This document shows, one piece after another, positions 42,441 through 54,478 of a stretch of 64,000 bases of DNA. Position 1 is the first letter of the stretch; each line of letters opens with the position of its first letter. Source of the stretch: Smallanthus sonchifolius (lineage: Eukaryota > Streptophyta > Magnoliopsida > Asterales > Asteraceae); contig CM042032.1 of NCBI GenBank assembly GCA_023525975.1, positions 77,646,260 to 77,710,259 on the forward strand, read 5' to 3'. The position numbers and the translations under genes were made by a program. The notes under the pieces are model-generated. The model was given only the letters and a program-made list of their open reading frames with translations, was not told where the DNA came from and made no database searches.

Positions 42441-43918
42441 GAGTCGGAGCAAGTGGGTGGGTCCGGGTTGAAAATAAGATGCAATAAAATATCTAGAATT
42501 AAACAAACGACTTCATATTGTACGCGTTGTTTACATCATCAATAGAACAATAGGTTTTATTCCTAATTTTCTTCGGAACCGTTTATGTTTGAACCGATTG
42601 GTTATCGGTCAGACCGGTGAATAGAATGTTTTTATATATTGTGTATATATATATAATTTTAATATTTATATTTTTTATGATGTCATTCGGCTATTAAATA
42701 TCGCTGGACCAGTTTGAATAGTGGACATTTAAGGCGGCTGGTTCGCTGTCCGATCCGGTTCAAAATACGCTTCTTACATCCTTCTCCTCAACCTCTTGCG
42801 GGATTAACCTAGACCACCACATGTGATTTAGTGCATGTGGGCACCACCTCCCCCACATACTCCTAGCGGTGATAATAGGATGTGTTCACGGGCTGACGGG
42901 TCGAAACCGACACGAACATGAAAATTTGACATAAATCTCAACAAGACAAGAACCTGAAAATCATGTCAAACGCATAAACCTGCACACGATACAAGTTCTT
43001 GTAGATTGACACAAATACAACACGTTTAACTCAAATTCTATTTTATTTTATATATTAATACTCTAATACGAAACGTTAACAAGCAAGCTTTTTACATAAC
43101 TAAATATAAAATTGGAGCTTTAACATTTATATCAATGAATCCCGAGGCTCTATCATTCCTTCTTCAAAAGTTTAAGTGTTTTAATTGAAAGTATACATTT
43201 AAGGATTTAAACTCGTAAATATAGTAGAAAACATTTGAGAAGCTATTTAAAAACAAGTAACAAAAATTGTGTTTTGGAGCATCATGCGACTATGGTGATG
43301 CACCGTACAGGAACAGCTTAACCAATTTGAAAATTTGAAGCCATTTTTCGAATTTCATTGTTATGAACTAAGCCCGGCAAAACTGATGGGTCTGATAGCG
43401 GTAACAACCCCTGGAAACTTATCACTCGCTTACAACAGAACGGGTCAACACCCTTTGGAATCAAATCGGGTGTTCGGGTCATCCGGAGCCCAAAGATGGA
43501 AGTTGAAGACCCTAAGCATTCCCACGCCAATCACCACCTCTAGAAGTTAATTTGCATTTTCCCATGTTTTTTAACAACTTCCCTTACATGTTTCTTTTAC
43601 TTGTACCGTATGCATTTTAATTAGTACTTAGCTTTCCAAGTTCCTAAAGATTAGGACATGGGTATTTCTTTATGTAGGTGATGAATTTATGTTTTGAAAA
43701 CATGTGTGATTCTCTGTTCTTGAGAGTTTGCATATCTATCCATTGCTAATCCAAGTTTGGCCACTTGGGTGGTGTTCTATGGAATCTAGAGTTGAATCGA
43801 GTGGTGTCATCTGTATCTTGATTCGGGTTTAGACTTTCCCAACGATTAATCAAGTGGTGAATTATGTATCTCGACCTACCGTTGTCTATCCGTTACCTTC
43901 AATTTTTATCGATTCTAG
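42441..43918. other. Noncoding, repeat-derived
   Basis: A small element with TTTGAACCG ... CGGTTCAAA ends spans about 42589-42772. 42885-43030 holds GACGGGTCG/ACACGA motifs resembling the HSFB1-intron MITE. 43300-43918 appears to be leader of the minus-strand LTR element whose primer-binding site is at 43919. No gene. Confidence 0.4.
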
Positions 43919-43939
43919 CCATTACCGGCTCTGATACCA
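43919..43939 (-). other. Primer-binding site of an LTR element remnant
   Basis: Minus strand starts TGGTATCAGAGCCGGTAA, the tRNA-iMet type site. The LTR would lie to the right (43940 onward), where AT-rich sequence is all that remains. Confidence 0.6.
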
Positions 43940-44158
43940 AGGATGTGTATATACCAACTTCAACATACTCGTGGACCCAGAAAATTGTTTTATGTGGGTC
44001 GAAAATTTTTAAGTCGATTGACTAGCGATATATAATATTTTTTTTGGGTTTAGTTCGGGTCGAGTCATATAAAAAAAGATAATGAAACTAAATTTCATAT
44101 AATCAACAAAAAGTACGTCAAACGTCATTACAAAATGCATAATTAAAATACAATATAT

Positions 44159-44437
44159 CTAAATTTGTTTTTTATGGGTTTTTATTTTTTGAAATCTAGC
44201 TATAACATCATCTAAAGAGACCTTCTTAACCAAGTTTTTTTCAATATAACAAATACAACTATCATTTAAATTTTCATCATCAATCCGATTACGCAAATCG
44301 GACTTCACGCACTTCATTGTCGAAAAGCATCTTTCAACGGTTGCGGTTGCTACGGGTAATACGAGAACGGCATACTTGACTGGCGGAACTCGACCGGAAT
44401 TCGTCACACTTGTTCGGAATTTGTCACAAACTAACAC
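44159..44437 (-). pseudogene. hAT transposase C-terminal dimerisation domain, fragment
   Basis: Minus frame contains VLPVATATVERCFSTMKCVK followed by LRNRIDDENLNDSCICYIEK, the hAT dimerisation signature. It belongs to the TTF/MYM-type zinc finger group by the TATVERCFSTMK wording. The remainder of the transposase is absent from 44438-45004, which is noncoding. Confidence 0.85.
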
Positions 44438-45004
44438 TTGTTTGGAATTCCCACTCGTCGGCGTTGTTCGCCTGTTCCAGTCGGATTTCCTGATCGTCTG
44501 CTTACTTTTTTTTTAACCGTCGTTTGATTATTAGAATTTGGGTGTGGGCTTAAGACTTGAATTTGAGAATTAGGATTGGGTGTGGGCTAATAGGCTTAAG
44601 AGTTCATACTTGAATTTAGAATTTGGGATTGGGATTGAGTTAAGACTTAAATCATAAACTTGTAATTTAATTAGTTAGTTATTGTTTTATATAAACTATA
44701 TTAGTGTTTAATTGAGATTAATTATGTATATTTGAAACCTTATAAATTTCTAATTTGATTTTTCTTAGGGGTCAGTTTCGAAATTCCTAGGAGTCTGTTT
44801 CGAAAGTTCATGGGGAGCAATTGCAAAATTTTACGATGGACGATCGGGATTTGATCGGATATATAACATTAAAAAAATTACAAAGGGCGGCTGCCCCCAT
44901 TCCTCAATAGTAGGTCTGCCTATACTTCAACATCTATGTGCCACTAAATCTTAAAAATAAACCCTACGCAAGTCAAACAACAAAAAACAAACATAAAGAA
45001 ATAA

Positions 45005-48000
45005 TCAGGTTTTTTTTTAAACGTAAACTTCATTAGAAAACAACCAGCCCACAAACCGGGGCGGCCAAACCAAAACAACTTACATATTTACAAAATTACA
45101 CCAATCGGTCCAAAAAATAGACTTCACTTTATATCTATTCCTAACCCATAGATACCCAACCGTTTTAACTTCGCTTATAATGTCTTCCGTTTATTATCAA
45201 ATTTCAACCCGTTTCTTGCTTTCCAAATGCACCAACATCCAATAATGACAATCCCTTTGAAAACTTCTTTAGCCGACCCATTTAGCCCGACATGATTATG
45301 GAGCTCCAAAATGTCTCTAAACGAGAAGACAAAGAATGGAGGAACCTTGCACCAAATACTTGTGTGTTGCCAAACAATAGAAGCTACCATACAAGAGGAG
45401 AATAGATGCTCAACAGTTTCTTCATTCGACTCACACAACGGACAATTCACGTCTTCAATATGTATATTCCGATTCCTAAAAGCCATCGCTGTAGGAATTC
45501 TCCCCATCTCGGGCCTCCACGCAAACACGTTACACTTTATCGGAAGCCACTTACACTATTGCATTACATAGATGTTACTGTAATCGCTCCGTTTAGATAA
45601 TAATCTTCTAACCGCCCCCACCGAGTACCTACCTGAATTATGCCCGATCCACGTCCAGCCATCTTCTCGAGCGTTCAATGAAATTGCGTCCAACATTCTG
45701 ATGAGGCCATTCAGCTTCGTAATTTCTAAAAAACTTGTTGGTCCCCTAGTCCATTTCCAAGATATGACAGACTCATCAACGAAATTGTTTAACCGATTTG
45801 CAATGTTACTTCTTTTTTCAGCTTCTAGTTTAAAAATGTTTGGGAACACATCTTTTAAAGGCTCATTACAAAGCCAAGGATCTAACCAAAAAGAGATCCG
45901 ACGGCCATTACCCACAACTCCTTTGAAGAACCTTCTAAGCGGGATTCCATCTATAACCGTTCTAGCAAAAACTTTAACAATATTACTCCAAACCCCGTTA
46001 AGAATTTTTCTCGCCGGAAGGAAATCCCAATTGACTCTACTAATGTGGAGCGCCTCAACCACTTTTTTCCAAAGGTGTTTCGATTCTGTTTTAAATTACC
46101 ATCACCATTTCGAAAGTAAAGCAACGTTAATGTTCTTCAACTTACTCAATCCAAGACCCCCAACATCTTTCGGAGTGGAACCCGATCCCAAGCGACCCAA
46201 TGCATTTTACTCGAGTCACCCGATCCTCCCCACAAGAATCTTCTAATGAGAGATTCCAAATCGTTAATAACTTTTGACGGCACCTTATATAGAGAAAAGT
46301 AATAATTAGGAAGACTTTCTAATACAGATTTAATCAGTGTAATTCGTCCGCCAATAGAAAGAAGATTAGCCTTCCATAAGGATAGTCGAGCCTCGAAAAC
46401 GTCATACACCAGTTTCCAATTACTGATTCGGTTCATATTAGCCCCCACCATCAATCCTAAATAAATGAATGGCGGTATCCCCGCTTTACACCCCACCACC
46501 ATGGCCTTCTCTTCCACTTCCGATAATCCCACACCAATACCATAAAGATTTGATTTAACGAGATTAATTTTCAGCCCCGAACACATGTAAAAAACCCGAA
46601 GAATTCTCACCACGTTTACAATATTGTTATCTGACCATTCCCCAAGGATGATAACATCATCCGCGTACAAAAAGATGAGAAATTTTAGGGCCATTGTTGG
46701 GGGTTTGAATACCATAAACAATACCCACATCACTCGCTTTATCAAACATGCAAGATAACGCTTCCATAACAATAAGGAATAAAAAAGGAGATAGAGGATC
46801 ACCTTATCTCATTCCTTTGCCACATTGGAATTCGAAAGTTGGCGCACCGTTTACTAGCACCGAGGATCTCGCCGACTTCAACACCCTAAGAATCCAAGAG
46901 CACCATAATTGCGGAAACCCCATTTGACACATGATACTAATCACAAAATTCCAATTCACGTTATCATAAGTCTTTTCGAAATCAATTTTGAGGATGAAAG
47001 CTTGTTTTTTTCATCTTTTTGCTCCAAGTAATGATTTCGTTTACCACCAAAGGGCCATCCAAAATGAATAGTCTTACTAATAATTCCCACAAGGTTTATC
47101 GGACGATAACTGTTAAGATCAACCAGGTCTTTAACTTTTGGAATCAAAGCAATAAAAGACGATCCACTTCCAAAACTAATAACACCATCTTTATGAAAAC
47201 TGACCATAATGACAAAGTAGTCCTTTTCAAAAAGGTGCCAGAAATGTTTAATGAACCTCATGTTGACCCCATTCGGCCCCGCACTCTAAGACCGCTTCTT
47301 TAATTTCAATTTTCGAAAATGGCACGATCAGAGGAGCACTCTGATCTACCGAAAGCTTCTTCAAGTTGTCGCAAATCAGATCTGGACGGTTCAGAATCTT
47401 TTCAATAAACCTCTTTCTAAAAAACCCAAACACTTCTTTTTTGATAATCGACGGCTTAGTTTTCCAAGCACCCTCTATATATAATCCGTGGATAGAGTTT
47501 TTGGCCTTCCTATTATTTATCATCCCATGAAAAAATTTCGAATTTCCATCCCCATCTATAGCCCACTTGATGCAAGATCGTTGTTTCAAATCCCTATTCT
47601 TTTTACTTTCCAAATCTTTGAGGACCTTCTTGCCTTCCAATAAGATCCACTCTTCTTCTTCTAATAAATCTCTATGTTCCATCTCTTCTTCCCGTTGTTC
47701 TATTTCTTGTCTAGACGAAATTGCATTCTCCCCTTCTATTTTCAACATATCATCCCTTCATATCTTCAACCGACCTCGAATATGAGCTAACTTTTTTGTG
47801 AGTTTAATGTCTGCTGGGCCAATAAAGTTGAAAGAGTCACTCGCCTCTCTAACCGTTTCTTCGTATCCTTGTTTCTCAAGCCAAGAGTTATAAACTCTAA
47901 ATGGACGGGGACCGAAGTTTTTGTTAGTCGTAGTCAAAAGCACCGGGCAATGGTCCGAAAGGAAGCTAGGAAGAACCCTCAGACAAGCTTCCGGCCATAT

Positions 48001-48345
48001 GTTGAAAAGCTAGAGCAGACAAGCATTCTATCAATTTTGCTCAGTTTTCTTTCATTCTCCCGGATGCAAGTAAACTGTCTACCTGTCATATTGTACTCCA
48101 AAAAACCCAAATTATGGATAAAAGAGTTAAAATTACGAGCACATGAGGGTTTAAACACGGAGTTTTTCCTCTCTTCAGGGAAATGAACTGCATTAAAATC
48201 TCCCATAATAATCCAAAGACCCGAGCTATTCAAAACCTCAGACTCAATATCTCCCCGTAAAGCTCGTTTAGCTTCTAATCCTTGGGGAGCCTACACGTGC
48301 ATCACGTTTAAAACATATATTACAAAGATTCAGTTAAGCTTAAAA
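45005..48345 (-). pseudogene. LINE (L1-type), 5'-truncated, with target duplication
   Basis: Minus strand from 48345: endonuclease end (LNVMHV, APQGLEAKRALRGDIES, LWIIMGDFNAVHFPEERK), RT with the YADD box in FLYADDVIILGEW (46680) and IPPFIYLGL, thumb region WKANLLSIGGRITLIKSVLE, and a zf-RVT end (CPLCESNEETVEHLFSSC, 45430). An A-run at 45010-45018 marks the 3' end. ATAAAGAAATAA at 44993-45004 and 48346-48357 is the likely 12 bp target duplication. Several frameshifts and stops; the N-terminal gag-like ORF is missing. Confidence 0.9.
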
Positions 48346-48357
48346 ATAAAGAAATAA

Positions 48358-48720
48358 ACAACATTATCCTTTATTGGCCCTTGTGCCTCCCCTGGCACCG
48401 TATAGCTACAGTGGCCTTATTGTTTATTTTTAGCATATGGCCACTAGTGCAGTACTTATGGTGAACATGTAGTTTTGCACACCACCAACATGTAAGTCCT
48501 AAATTTGTTTTCGAATTCAACAATTTTCCTCTATATTCATCTAAATCATTTCAATGAGTTTCTATTTTCCTCTAATACATGGAAATCAAAGTTCTTTTGC
48601 ATATGATAACTATGAAATAATTATTTGAACACCTACACAAAACAAGTTCAAAACACATCCACCCTAACTAATCACCAACACTTCACATTTAGCCTATCTT
48701 TAAACACAAATAACAACTAA
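48358..48720. other. Noncoding spacer
   Basis: No ORF or repeat of note. Ends in TAA (48718-48720), the target of the PIF/Harbinger insertion. Confidence 0.4.
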
Positions 48721-50524
48721 GGCTATGCGGTATACCCTCACGCGAGGGTATGCGTGAGGGTACTCACGGCTTGAGCATGGGTAGCACACCACCCCCCCCC
48801 CCCCCTTGGCGTGAAGGGGGCGTGAGTGTTGTGGTGTGAGATGTTTCACGGGAGGAAGAGCACATTTTACCGTTGGAATATATCCATTAGGGAGCTTTTG
48901 ACCGTTGGAGGGGGGATTTGACCCATTAAAAAAAACTACTATATATATAAACATAATCATGTACCAAATCATTATCTATATTTCACCAATTCAAATACAA
49001 ATTTAATCAAAATGGCATCATCATCTTCCTCTTCATCTTCAAGTGACGAAGCGGCTCAAATGATGTTCCGTGCTTGGACATCCGCAACGATTACGTGGTG
49101 GCAAGAATTCGAATCATCACAACCCTTAACAAGAAATGCTCGTCTAAACCAAGAACGGTCAGTTGCTAACGTCCAACTACTACAAGGCTACTTTAACGAA
49201 TGGTGTACGTATGACGAGGAGCACTTTGCTACCCGGTTTCGAATGAGCCGGAATTTATTTTTAAGGATATTCAATGATATAGAGAGAGAGGTTCCTTCGT
49301 TCCGACTAGGCATTGATGCGAGAGGTCGGGTTGGTTTTACACCCGTTCAAAAGTGTACCGCCGCGGTTCGTCAATTGGCGTACGGAAGCGTTAGTGATTC
49401 GTTCGACGATTACCTAAAGATGTCTGCCCGAACAATCAGGTCATGCATGTATAAATTTTCTAGATCTATTATTAGATTATATGAAAGTAGATATTTACGT
49501 AAACCGTTGGCTAGCGACATTAAGCAGTTACATGCAGTGCATGAAGCTAAGCATGGCTTTGTCGACATGTTTGGAAGTATCGATTGTACGCGTTGGGACT
49601 GGAGAAATTGCCCCAACGCATGGCGAGGGCAATTTGCACGTGGTGATCATCCTAATCCAAGTATTATGCTCGAAGCAGTTGCATCAAATGACCTATGGAT
49701 TTGGCGTGCATTTTTTGGTGTTGCTGGTTCCAACAATGACATTAATGTTCTTAGACAATCGTCTATATTTGATGATTGGATAAACGGGACCGCACCCGAC
49801 TCAACTTTTGAACTTAGGAGGACAATTTACCAACGTGGGTATTATCTTGCTGATGGAATTTACCCCGAATATGCTGTAATTGTCAAGTCGCTTACGGAAC
49901 CCATAGGTGTTAAACGTAATACTTATAAAAAAGCTCACGAAGCGGCAAGAAAAGATATCGAACGAGCTTTCGGTATGTTGAAGTGTAATTGGCATATTAT
50001 CCAACGTCCGGCTATGTGTTGGTCTCAAAACAAAATTAGGAACATAATGTATGCTTGTATTATTCTCCATAATATGATTTTAGAGGACAACGGCTTGGCA
50101 ATTTGTCACTATAACCCAAATGAAGAGGAGCCTACGTATGAAGAAATTGACGATCGTCAATAAATACGAAGCTGAGAAGTTCATCACGCTTTGAAAGCGG
50201 ACTTGATTGAGCATATTTTCGAACGTTCGCAACATTAGTTTTATGTAATTTTTATTTATATTATTTTTTATGTAATTTTTTATTTATGTTATTTATGTTT
50301 TTTTTATTCTATGTAACTTTTATTTATCTTAAAAATGAATATTTTATTTAAAAATAAATATTTTATAATATATGCATTTAATGCTCACTTGAGTTGGGTA
50401 TACCTCTTGCCAAGTGAGAGCCAAGTGAGAGCCAAGTGAGAGTTACACCAATCTGATGTGACGCCTAAGTGGCAGAAAAGGTACTCTCACTTGGAAGAAC
50501 CAAGCGAGAGTATACCTCATAATC
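48721..50524 (+). mobile_element. PIF/Harbinger element 1
   Basis: 1804 bp flanked by TAA (48718-48720, 50525-50527). Imperfect terminal inverted repeats: GGCTATGCGGTATACCC at left, complement of the right end GATTATGAGGTATACT. The transposase is at 49012-50163. A C-run (48791-48806) lies in its 5' region. The Myb/SANT-type second ORF of classical autonomous elements is not present, so mobility would need help. Confidence 0.92.
49012..50163 (+). CDS. PIF/Harbinger transposase (DDE_Tnp_4, HARBI1-like)
   Basis: 383 residues, uninterrupted. Serine-rich start, then RFRMSRNLFLRIFNDIE (N-terminal helical region), and the DDE nuclease: first aspartate in FGSIDCTRWDWRNCP (about residue 189), second in GVAGSNNDINVLRQS (about 243), a conserved YYLADGIYPEY, and the glutamate in ARKDIERAFGMLK. 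It would cut and paste element ends in the nucleus at TTA/TAA. Two in-frame stops (50161-50163 and 50173-50175) remove a short tail; reading on gives HHALKADLIEHIFERSQH to 50238. A TATA-like ATATATATAAAC lies about 60 bp upstream of the ATG. The ATG follows TCAAA and is the first in the frame. Confidence 0.92.
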   Translation: MASSSSSSSSSDEAAQMMFRAWTSATITWWQEFESSQPLTRNARLNQERSVANVQLLQGYFNEWCTYDEEHFATRFRMSRNLFLRIFNDIEREVPSFRLGIDARGRVGFTPVQKCTAAVRQLAYGSVSDSFDDYLKMSARTIRSCMYKFSRSIIRLYESRYLRKPLASDIKQLHAVHEAKHGFVDMFGSIDCTRWDWRNCPNAWRGQFARGDHPNPSIMLEAVASNDLWIWRAFFGVAGSNNDINVLRQSSIFDDWINGTAPDSTFELRRTIYQRGYYLADGIYPEYAVIVKSLTEPIGVKRNTYKKAHEAARKDIERAFGMLKCNWHIIQRPAMCWSQNKIRNIMYACIILHNMILEDNGLAICHYNPNEEEPTYEEIDDRQ

Positions 50525-50527
50525 TAA

Positions 50528-52323
50528 GAGCATGTAGTATACCCAAGTGAGTAAGGCTCAAGTAAGGGGAAAAGTGGTTACCACGTGGCACCACGTCATT
50601 TTATGCATTTCTCACACCACACTCACTTGGCAAGCGAAATACCCAAGTAAGTGAGTGTGGTGTGAGCATTAAATGCATTTTATAATTTTTCAATAAAATT
50701 ATATATTAAATTTATATAAATAAAACTACATTAAATAAAATCTCCAAAAATAAAATTACATAAATTAAAAAAAAAACATAATAAACATAAAAACATAATA
50801 TTTAATTAAAATCTTGAGAACGTTCATAAATATGTTCGATCAAGTCCGCTTTGAGTGCATCATGAATATCCCGATGTTGTATTTCTTGACGGTTTTTTTC
50901 GCTTTTGATCTTCGTCAATTTCTTCGTAGGTTGGCTCCTCTTCATTTGGGTTATATTGACAAATTGTCACTCCTTGATCCTTCAAAATCATATTGTGCAA
51001 AATTACACAAGCATACATTATGTTCCTAATTCTCGTTTGAGACCAATATCGAGGCAGTCGTTCGATAATATGTCACTTATTCTTCAAGAGACCAAACGCT
51101 CGTTCGATATCTTTCCTTGCTGCATCATGAGCTTTTTTGTAAGTTGTATGTTTATACCTTCGGGACAAGTAAGAGACTTAAAAACTGTAGCATATTCGGG
51201 ATATATTCCATCAGCAAGATAATACCCACGTTGGTAAAGTGTCACTCTAAGTTCAAAAGACGTGTCATGTGCAGTTTCGTTTATCATATCGTCAAATATA
51301 GGCGATTGATTAAAAACGTTAATGTCATTGTTGGAACCCGTAACGCCAAAGAACGCATGCCAAATCCATAAGTCATATGAAGCCACAGCTTCTAGCATAA
51401 TACTAGGACGAGGATGATCCCCGCGTGAAAATTGACCTCGCCGTGCATTGGGACAATTTTTCCACTCCCAATGCGTACAATCGATGCTACCGAACATCCC
51501 GACAAAGCCATGTTTAGCTTCATGGGCCGCATATAATTATTGAATGTCGCTAGCCGACGGTTTACGTAAATATCTACTATGATACAATTTAATTATAGTT
51601 TTAGAAAATTTGTAAATACAAGACCTGATAGTTCGGGAAGACATCTTCAAGTAATCATCGAACGAATCACTTGCGATGCCATACACCATTTGACGAATCG
51701 CGACGGTACACTTTTGCACGGACGTAAAACCAATCCTACCTCTTGCATCTACCCGTTGATGAAACCAAGGAACTCTCTCTCTAAATCATTTTTAGTTCTT
51801 AAAAATAAATTCCAGCTCATTCTAAACCGGGTACTAAATTACACATCGTTGTAAGTACACCATTCGTCAAAGTAGTCTTTGTGTAGGAGTATGTTAGCGG
51901 CCGTTCGATTACGATTAAGACGAGCACTTCATTTTATAGGTTGTGAGGATTCAGCTTCTTGCCACCACTGAAGCGCGGCCGTTGAAAAAGCACGGAACAT
52001 TATATTTCGGGCTTCGTCGCTTGAAGATGAATACATTTTTATAAAAATAAGTATAAAGTTGTAGGAGAATGGTATGATTATTTGTGTAATTTATAGGTAA
52101 AGGAGATATATATTTATATTGGGTTATTAAAAATAAAAAATAATTTTTTTTCCATTTGACCGTTGAACGGTCATATTACCGTTTCAAAAATTGATTTGTG
52201 TGCTCTCCTCTACGTGAAGAAGTTCACAGCAAACCCTCACACCTCCCCTCACGCCATCAAGGGGGTGGTGTTACAATCCCCCTCACGCCGTGATCCCCTC
52301 TCACGCGGGTATACCACTTGATC
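50528..52323 (-). mobile_element. PIF/Harbinger element 2, opposite orientation
   Basis: 1796 bp between TAA at 50525-50527 and TAA at 52324-52326. Ends GAGCATGTAGTATACCC and the complement GATCAAGTGGTATACCC. It is a diverged relative of element 1 and shares with it the middle TAA. Subterminal sequence is rich in CAAGTGAG / CTCACGC. Confidence 0.9.
50802..52036 (-). pseudogene. PIF/Harbinger transposase, decayed
   Basis: Start ATG at 52036 (MYSSSSDEARNIMFRAFS), homologous throughout to the transposase of element 1. Key blocks MFGSIDCTHWEWKNCPNARR, GVTGSNNDINVFNQS and YYLADGIYPEY survive, but frameshifts and stops occur near 51535-51850, 51160 and elsewhere. It keeps the C-terminal tail (HDALKADLIEHIYERSQDFN) that element 1 has lost by stops. 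Confidence 0.9.
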
Positions 52324-52326
52324 TAA

Positions 52327-53226
52327 GTGACCCATTTTATCACTCGCCTGATCAACTCAACTTTAATTATCCAAAATCAATTATTGGCATCCATCTATTT
52401 GATATGTCTAAACACTTAGAAGTGGATTTGAACTTCGTATATTTATTTCAAAATCCACCAAAATTAATTTGATCATCTTTCATATCAACTCAAAAGATTA
52501 AAATACTTATGAAAGTATAATTTATCATTTTAAACAATTTTTTATCACTTTGGCCGTTAATTCATCTGATTGTCATTTTGGGTCAGTTTCAACCAAATCA
52601 CTATTCTTAGAAAAAGAAAAAAAAAACCTTTTAGTTTCTTGTCCGATATTCTCTTCAGATATCAAAGTCTTTATTTATTATCTCGTTTCCAAACCTAGGC
52701 TTGCAAAAAAACACCCAGGAGAACAAGAAAAACATACAAGCACAATGTACTCCGGAGTGTTACAAATTTAGCACAACATGAACTACCTTTGGACTAACCA
52801 TGATTCATGGTTTCAAGAATTTTCAAAATGAACCAACCAACACTAGCTTAGAAAAGTAAATTAGCACAACAAATATTATATAGAAGGATCCATGACCTTT
52901 TTGTGTAATACTTGAAAAAGTAACTCACATTGAACGAAAATGAAAAAAAAAAGCTTAGGCTAAGGATATACTCGTCTTGGAGCATCATACATCGTCCTTG
53001 GATCCCAAAAGACCGGTCATTCCGTCTCAATTATGATGGTAGATCACTAGTGTTGTCCTGACATGTACTCATCAGGGAGTCGGCCACGAAGAAGTGCAAA
53101 CATTTCTAACACACACCTTTAGTACGTTAATAGTACCTCGTGAAAGATATGCATGAGTGACAATGAACCCACATGTTTAAGCACGTTTCCGAGTAGATAT
53201 GTCCTTCAAACAATTGACCCGTCACC
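52327..53226. other. Noncoding
   Basis: AT-rich, no gene. About 52975-53215 is a diverged relative of 54950-55200 (shared CTTGGATCC, ATTC.GTC, TATGAT.ATGG, GAAGTGCAA, CCCAC.T.T..AAG.ACGTTTCC). Confidence 0.4.
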
Positions 53227-54478
53227 AGGGGCGGCTCAACCATTCTAAGGGGTCTAAAGCGAAGTAAAAATACATGGCCCTTTCTATAGCAGCGATCCGC
53301 CGTTCTTTCCGATTTGTTTATAATAACCAAGTTGCATTTTTTGTGATATTAGGTACATAACTGAAAAAACCATATATATGTTATATGCTTAACCCCCTTT
53401 TTAGCTTTCCTCCAACTTAATTAGCAAACAAAACTCGGTTTTTCAGGATTTACCAATTGTTGCATAAGCAAAGTTTATATACACCTGCATTTTCTTATTG
53501 ATCATATGGGGTTCTCAATCATCAGAATGATTATTTTTCTTTTTTTCTTAGCAATTTTTACATCTAAATACCACCTAACCTTGCACTTGCAAGGATTTGA
53601 ACTCACACCATTTTTGTGGGTGGCAAACACCAAACCACTAGACCACTAGGTCATGGGTATTGAGACATACTATTAGATATTTTGAAAGCTTGGTGTGTGA
53701 CACTCTCTTGTCTAGTATATAGTTCTAGTATGTTTTTGAGCAGTTTTGTGATTCATTTATTAGTTAATTGTTATCGTAAAGTTTCAAGTAATGATGTGAA
53801 GTCCATCTTAAAGCTAGCTCTATTGATGCAGGTCTACCGAAAGTCATTTATGTACCATTGTAATTAAAATGTGTAACTAAATTATTTATTCGTTAATTGT
53901 TGCTCTAATAAAAAGATGTAAGCAATTAATAAATAGACAAACATATAACCTGATTAGTGTATACCAATTAACAAAATGTACGTATGTAATAGGCTTTAGC
54001 AAAAGGCAAAATTGATAATGAGAACATCAAACATAGATTATACATAAATACACAAATAACAACAATTGACTGCAAAATGTGACCTATTAACCTGATTAGC
54101 AAATAGAGAATGAAGAACAAATTTGAAGACATCAGGAAAGTATAGAAAAGAATGGAGATTGAGAACAACAGGCAAAAACGCTCGACTGTTTGAGTAGAAG
54201 TTAATGAAGATAGAAGAATTGTCGACTGTCCAAACTTGTTTCGATAATGAAGACAACAGCAGCACCACAGCAACGTTCCATTAGCAGGCATCAGGAAAGG
54301 ATGCATTGCCCGTCTATTGATCTCCTAGAGCTTTCAATCGGGTCCCCTTAATGCTTTCATTCAACCTAATATCCTAAGCTCGTTTTAACATATATAAAAA
54401 ATCAAATTTTGAGGCCCTTAGAAAAGTTGAGGCCGAAAGCAAGGGCTTTACCTGCTTCCTCTTTGGGCTGGCACTGCT
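53227..54478. mobile_element. Degenerate non-autonomous DNA transposon
   Basis: Begins CAGGGGCGGCTCAACC and ends with GGGCTGGCACTG; the right part (GAGGCCCTTAGAAAAGTTGAGGCC) echoes the left (GGCCC, GGGGTCTAAAGC). Flanks CCCGTCAC and CTCGTCAT are similar over 8 bases, which would fit a decayed hAT-size duplication. No transposase. A SINE is nested at 53546-53662. Confidence 0.45.
53546..53662 (-). mobile_element. SINE remnant (tRNA-derived)
   Basis: Minus strand contains box A-like TAGTGGTCTAGTGGTTTGGTG and box B-like GAGTTCAAATCC, with T-rich sequence (A-tail on minus) at 53527-53550. Flanking duplication not resolved. Confidence 0.6.

Noticed and set aside
49012..50163. Domesticated host HARBI1-type gene
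   Set aside because: The frame sits between matched terminal inverted repeats and TAA duplications, so it is a transposon gene in place.
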